Source: Amphiura filiformis (lineage: Eukaryota; Echinodermata; Ophiuroidea; Amphilepidida; Amphiuridae). Taken from it: a DNA stretch of 64,000 nucleotides. The stretch covers positions 72,259,706 to 72,323,705 of the forward strand of contig NC_092628.1 of the NCBI RefSeq assembly GCF_039555335.1, in the 5' to 3' direction. Made by a program: the position numbers and the translations under genes. Shown piece after piece: positions 59,389 through 64,000 of the stretch. Position 1 is the stretch's first letter. Every line of letters begins with the position of its first letter. Under the pieces are notes generated by a model, which made no database searches, had not been told where the DNA came from, and saw nothing but the letters and a program-made list of their open reading frames with translations.

Positions 59389-59743
59389 TAGTGCTGTAAT
59401 CGATAAGCTTTCTGGGTATCGATATGTCGGGAGGCAAACATCCGACATGTCGATACTATTATCGATACTCACGCAGTTTGAAACACGGATTTGAGTTTAC
59501 CAATTTTATTATCAGTAAGTTCCAGAAACAAGTTAACAACAAGTGTATTGAAGCCTAACAGCTAAAACTACATGGATCATGCATCAAACAAACGAAAGTG
59601 GTATTGCAAATCCGCAATTTGAGATAATCTAAGCATGTGTGCCATGTCGTTTGTGTATCGATACTGACATTGAGTGTTTCGACATGTCGGAAGTCTATGT
59701 ATTTTCCGACTATCGATACTTACGACAATCGATTACAGCACTA
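59389..59743. mobile_element. hAT-type MITE with 8-bp target duplication
   Basis: 355 bp, inverted ends TAGTGCTGTAATCGAT / ATCGATTACAGCACTA, flanked by GGACAGTG (59381-59388 and 59744-59751). Inner copies of TATCGATA and CGACATGTCGG words add palindromes. The 8-bp duplication is typical of hAT. Confidence 0.9.
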
Positions 59744-60033
59744 GGACAGTGCATGTGTATGCTTGTTCCTTTTGAATTAACTATTTCTGCAAATCATGTA
59801 CTATTTCTGATATGGTCTTACTGAGTAACTGAATTATTAACATTTTTTGTGATCACCTGTTGTAAAACTATTTGAAACACTTTCTGGAATTGGGAGTTGC
59901 CTGTTCTGAGAAAAGTCTTTATTTAATGTTAAAATCGACCCAAATGTGACTTGCTCCCACGAAATGAGTGGTCTCAAGTTGGTGGTTTCAAGACCTTCCA
60001 ATTGTTGAGAAGTCACCTGTATAGTTGATAGTA

Positions 60034-61197
60034 CACTAAGCCAAAAAAGAAACTTATTCTGTCGGTCCAACATCCGGGCTATCTCTAGTCTTGGGCCCAA
60101 GCTTCAAGTGGGTCACGGTTTGTAATGAACGACATAAACCAGCTGTGAAGGAGACTAGTCACTCCAGACTGGAGTGGCAACATCGTCAATTTCGGAAAAA
60201 ACAACACTTGACCATGGAATTTAATTGTCGGTTTGTCATTATATAAAATGATAAATCAAGTAAGTAACTTCCACTCTGAAAACTTAGAAACTTGTTTGAT
60301 TCCACTGACTATTTGCGATCGAAATATACACAACACCAATGACAGAATTCATCAAGAAAAAAATCGAACCAAGGACTTGTTTTCACTCAAATTTGAGTCG
60401 CATCATCAACCGGAAGTGACGTGGCACGGACCGACAGAATAATTTTTTATAAGGTCGTATCTTAAAATCCTGTCCATCAAAATTAACCAAAATGACACAC
60501 ATGATTGCCTCAATACTCCACTCTAAACACATGTCAATAACAAAGCAGTTGTCCAACTGACACAATGACAAAATGCAGTGATATGGAACAGCTTTGTGGA
60601 CCACATTCACAGCCCTATTGGCACCTAGCAAACGAATTCTGTGAGAATGGCATCTTGAATCACAGGTCACAAACTTACCAGGATCATCATGTCACATGTC
60701 CATTGCAAGCAAATAATGAAGTCCTTTAGTAACGGGTATGTCCACCGTGTGCTTGCGCGCATGCTGTGCACCTGCTTCTCATGCTTCCAACCAAGTTCCT
60801 GATGATATCCTGGGGAAGATTGCCCCATGCTTCCCGTTACTAAAGGACTTCATTTATTTGTTTGGACATGTGACATGATGATCCTGGTAAGTTTGTTTTG
60901 ACTCTTCAATGTTTTTAACTTAATGTTGTTAAAATTGTTGGCTGTGACCTGTGATTCAAGATCATTCTCACAGATTTCTTTTGCTGGGTGCCAATAGGGC
61001 TGTGAATGTGGTCCATGAAGTTGTTCCATATCAGTGCATTTTTTATGGTTGTGTCAGTTGGCCAACTGATTGGTTGCTGACATGTGTTTTGAGTAGAGTA
61101 TTGAGGCAATCCTGTGTGTAATTTTAGTTAATTTTGATAGACAGGATTTTAAGATATGACCTTGTGAAAAATTACAAGTTTCTTTTTTGGCTTAGTG
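60034..61197. mobile_element. Long palindromic Tc1/mariner-type MITE
   Basis: Ends CACTAAGCCAAAAAAGAAAC / inverse, TA on both sides. Arms of about 300 bp are inverted (60445-60738 against 60830-61180, for example TTTAGTAACGGG / CCCGTTACTAAA) around a roughly 90-bp centre. A second MITE is nested in the left arm. Confidence 0.88.
60057..60439. mobile_element. 383-bp MITE nested in the palindromic MITE
   Basis: Ends TTCTGTCGGTCC / GGACCGACAGAA with TA at both edges. The outer arm's right-hand mirror lacks it, which shows it inserted later. Confidence 0.85.
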
Positions 61198-61396
61198 TAT
61201 GTCCTTTGGGGACCTAATATGATGTGCTCTGTATTCAATTCGGTCTCCATTCTCCAGGGACACACCATTGCCAATACAGGTGCCTTCAAAAAAGAACAGT
61301 TGGAATGTCTTTAAACTCCCAATTTGCAACTTTACGCTCATTTCGTGGGAGTATGTGACAACTGAATCGCGAAGCAGTTAATATGGCCAGGATATA

Positions 61397-61865
61397 TAGG
61401 GTCCACAAGTTATAAGTTCCCCCCTAAATAGAATAAATCAAAAAATATTTGAAGAAATGCAAACATGTAAAAAGGTATGGGTAGCCTTATTTGTTTTACA
61501 CATACAGACCAAATTATAGCGTCACACATCATTGCGTTCAGTCACAATGGTTCATTGTGTAAAAAAAGAAACCGTTTTAAACAGTGCCAAAAGTTGCATC
61601 TGAGTTCATAAGATTCAACTCTCAAACAATATAGTCAGCCAGGTCTATTCATGTGTTTGTTAAAGAAAACCTGACTGCTATGCACTCAGGTGCAACTTTT
61701 AAAACGGCCTTTCTTACACAATTAATCATTGTGATTGAACGCAATGATGTGTGACAAATTGGTCCACATGTGTAAAACAAATAGGGCTATACATACCTTT
61801 TTACATTTCGTAAAATATTTTTTGACTTTTTAAAAAAGTATTAGGGGGAACTGTTGTGGACCCTA
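61397..61865. mobile_element. 469-bp palindromic TA-flanked MITE
   Basis: Ends TAGGGTCCACAA / TTGTGGACCCTA, TA duplicated. Arms of nearly 190 bp are mutually inverted (for instance ACACATCATTGCGTTCA / TGAACGCAATGATGTGT). Confidence 0.85.
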
Positions 61866-62222
61866 TAGTTTGACGCATATTTTTCTGTTATGACTATAAA
61901 TCACAGCAGCAATTGAACCAGTGCTTTCCACTGCAGAAAACAGCGTCCCCCCGAAAAATTTATTTGAGTGGAAAATGCAATCTCTGTGGGAACGGAAAAA
62001 CACATAAAAATGTTTGGCTTTTTAGGCAAAATTTCTCTTGAAGAAACTCCGAATGTCATTGATACCACCGTATATGAAGTTGTGTACTACACGCATACAA
62101 AAAATAAGTAAACATCTTTTTTCACGGCCAGACGCAATATGTGAGCATCTCGCTGGTCGTCATCAAAAACAGTAAAAAGGGTACCTTAATTGCACAGATG
62201 TTACTGAAAAGGGTAGCTAAAC

Positions 62223-63761
62223 GGGGACTGCTCTATAATCCGAAGGTTCTATAATCCGAAAGTCCGAAGGTTCGCTAGTCCGAACACGTGTTCATAGCAT
62301 TCGCTATTCCGAATTTTAAAAGAGGTTCTCTAGTCCGAAAAAATAAATAAAAAGAGGTTCTTTAGTCCGACGATTCTTTATTTCAAGGTTCTATAGTCGA
62401 ATTTTTAAAACGGTTCTCTAGTCCGAATATGAAAATAGTCTCTATAGTCCGATATTTAAAAAGGGTTCTATAGTCCGAATATAGAAATAGGCTCTATAGT
62501 CCGAATTTTAAAAAGGGTTCTATAGTCCGAATACAGAAAGAGGCTCTTTAATCCGAATTCAAAAAAGGGTTCTCTAGTCCGAAATTGCTAAACGGTTCTA
62601 TATTTCGAAACTGAAACAGTGTTCTTTAGTCCGAATTAGTACAAATGTTCTATAGTCCGAATTTTTAAAACATTAACATAACCTCTAGCTTCATAAGACT
62701 AAAGCAGAGTTTATGGTAAACGAGATGACTCTGCTGCTAAAAGGGCGTACACCACCAAATCACGATGTAATGTAGATGGATTCCAGTAAAAACAAAAGTC
62801 TTTTTAGAGATATTTTGGCCTTTCTGTGGAAAAAAAGAGGCACGTTATAGCTTAAATAAATATTTGAGACCTGCACATGAACTTGGATCGCCAAAAAAGT
62901 TGCATAACACAATTTTTGAATAAAGCAGGCCCTCGGATTGAAAAATGGCCAGAAACGGGTTTTCAGGGTAGAGTACGGGTCGAAAATGATGATGATTTAA
63001 TCACAAGACTACCTGTACATTTTTAACAGTTTACATCCCGGGCATCCCCCCCCCCAATCGCAAGATAAAACTATACTTTAACTATTCTGTAAATTAGTTT
63101 GTTTAAATGACTAAAATTTGTTTAAATGAAAAAGCCGCAGCATTTACATGGCGGGAAGGCTCTATGAAAATTTGAACTCGACAATGCCCGAATACATCGT
63201 AGAGTATTACTAGTATATAATATTATAATGGCATGTAAAACGGATACAAATGAAGAAAATATCACCAGAATAAAGGTGAACGTCAATGTACGCTACAGAA
63301 AATATCCAGAGACACCAACCATGTTGAACAGCAGCGGATTTGTATTTAACAATTGATGATTTGACACTGAAACAAATGATAAAAATAAAATTCGGACTAT
63401 AGAACCCGTTTACCAATTCGGACTAAAGAACACGGTATCCGTTTCGGACTATAGAACCGTTTTGCAATTTCGGACTAGAGAACCTTTTTCAAATTCGGAT
63501 TAGAGAACCTATTTCTATATTCGGACTAGAGAACCTTTTTTGAAATTCGGACTATAGAGCCTATTTTCATATTCGGACTAGAGAACCGTTTTTAAAATTC
63601 GGATTAAAGGACCTCTTTTAATATTCGGATTAGGGAACCTTTTTTAATTCGGACTATAGAACCTTGAAATAAAGAACCGTCGGAATAAAGAACCTTCGTA
63701 ATAAAGAACCATCGGATTAAAGAACCTTCGGACTAAAGAACCGGACTATAGAGCTTCCACC
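62223..63761. mobile_element. 1.54-kb element with inverted arrays of a ~24-bp repeat
   Basis: Flanked by AGCTAAAC (62215-62222 and 63762-63769), an 8-bp target duplication. The left arm, 62235-62670, is about 18 copies of GGTTCTATAGTCCGAAT plus a variable A-rich filler. The right arm, 63385-63750, holds about 15 copies of the inverse (TTCGGACTATAGAACC). The 700-bp middle is AT-rich with no recognisable gene. Terminal sequences GGGGACTGCTCTATA / TATAGAGCTTCCACC are partly inverted. Confidence 0.85.
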
Positions 63762-63769
63762 AGCTAAAC

Positions 63770-64000
63770 TTGGCATCCCAACAAAAATTAGTTAATTTTT
63801 TTTTTTTTTGAAGATAAAAATTCTGGGTGAAATTGTACTCGGACCATGTACTTTTTCATTGGCTTTTTTCTTTAGGCCTCTGATCCCTACCGGCAGATTT
63901 TGTGTCCATCATGACTTGCTTAGGATAGGAAAACACTTGCTTTGGGTCCTTTATACACACAAAAAATACTTGCTTTGGGTACCTTTTGTTGGTGATATAC
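63770..64000. other. Terminal unique sequence
   Basis: Nothing recognised. A direct repeat ACTTGCTTTGGGT(C/A)C appears twice near 63930-63980. Confidence 0.4.

Overview
The window looks like nuclear DNA of a marine deuterostome invertebrate, probably an echinoderm or hemichordate. Its genes are interrupted by spliceosomal introns. It holds a Penelope-like element, a non-LTR retrotransposon, an LTR element primed by an animal tRNA-Lys, many TA-flanked MITEs, a tRNA-derived SINE, metazoan histone 3'-end hairpins and many copies of the palindrome TAGGCCTA. The taxon is inference only.

Layout. (1) 1-14925 is a satellite array: 35- and 32-bp monomers with a built-in hairpin, arranged in 2.4-2.7 kb higher-order units and a roughly 7.7 kb super-unit, with four copies of a 165-bp non-monomer spacer. 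(2) 15517-29003, minus strand: exons of a NodU/CmcH-type carbamoyltransferase homologue. The start exon is at 28916-29003 and the catalytic-domain exons are at 15517-19326. Exons 3' of the GGCAL motif are not visible before the satellite. Its introns hold a Penelope fragment, an array of DR1-bearing repeats, an 89-bp tandem array of histone 3'-end stem-loops behind a CCAAT/TATA block, and an hAT-like element with a purine-rich core. (3) 30967-36358: a nearly pristine LTR retrotransposon on the minus strand. Its LTRs are 1000 and 999 bp, it has a tRNA-Lys primer-binding site, and its only large ORF is a 437-residue protein with a Y-box-type cold-shock domain. No gag, protease, RT or integrase is visible. 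(4) 37770-55251, plus strand: a complete seven-exon gene for RPA-interacting protein (RPAIN, 236 aa). Intron 1 holds several DNA transposons. Exon 3 is the head of a 112-bp tandem repeat, later split by transposons. Intron 6 holds a SINE. The 3' region extends to about 56.7 kb. (5) 56.9-63.8 kb: a cluster of MITEs, some nested, a decayed LINE 3' end, and a 1.54-kb element whose arms are inverted arrays of a ~24-bp repeat.

The two host genes are divergently transcribed, with the cold-shock LTR element between their 5' ends. Nothing in the sequence links their functions. The strongest candidates for something undescribed are the LTR element carrying a cold-shock-domain gene and the tandem array of histone-type 3'-end hairpins.
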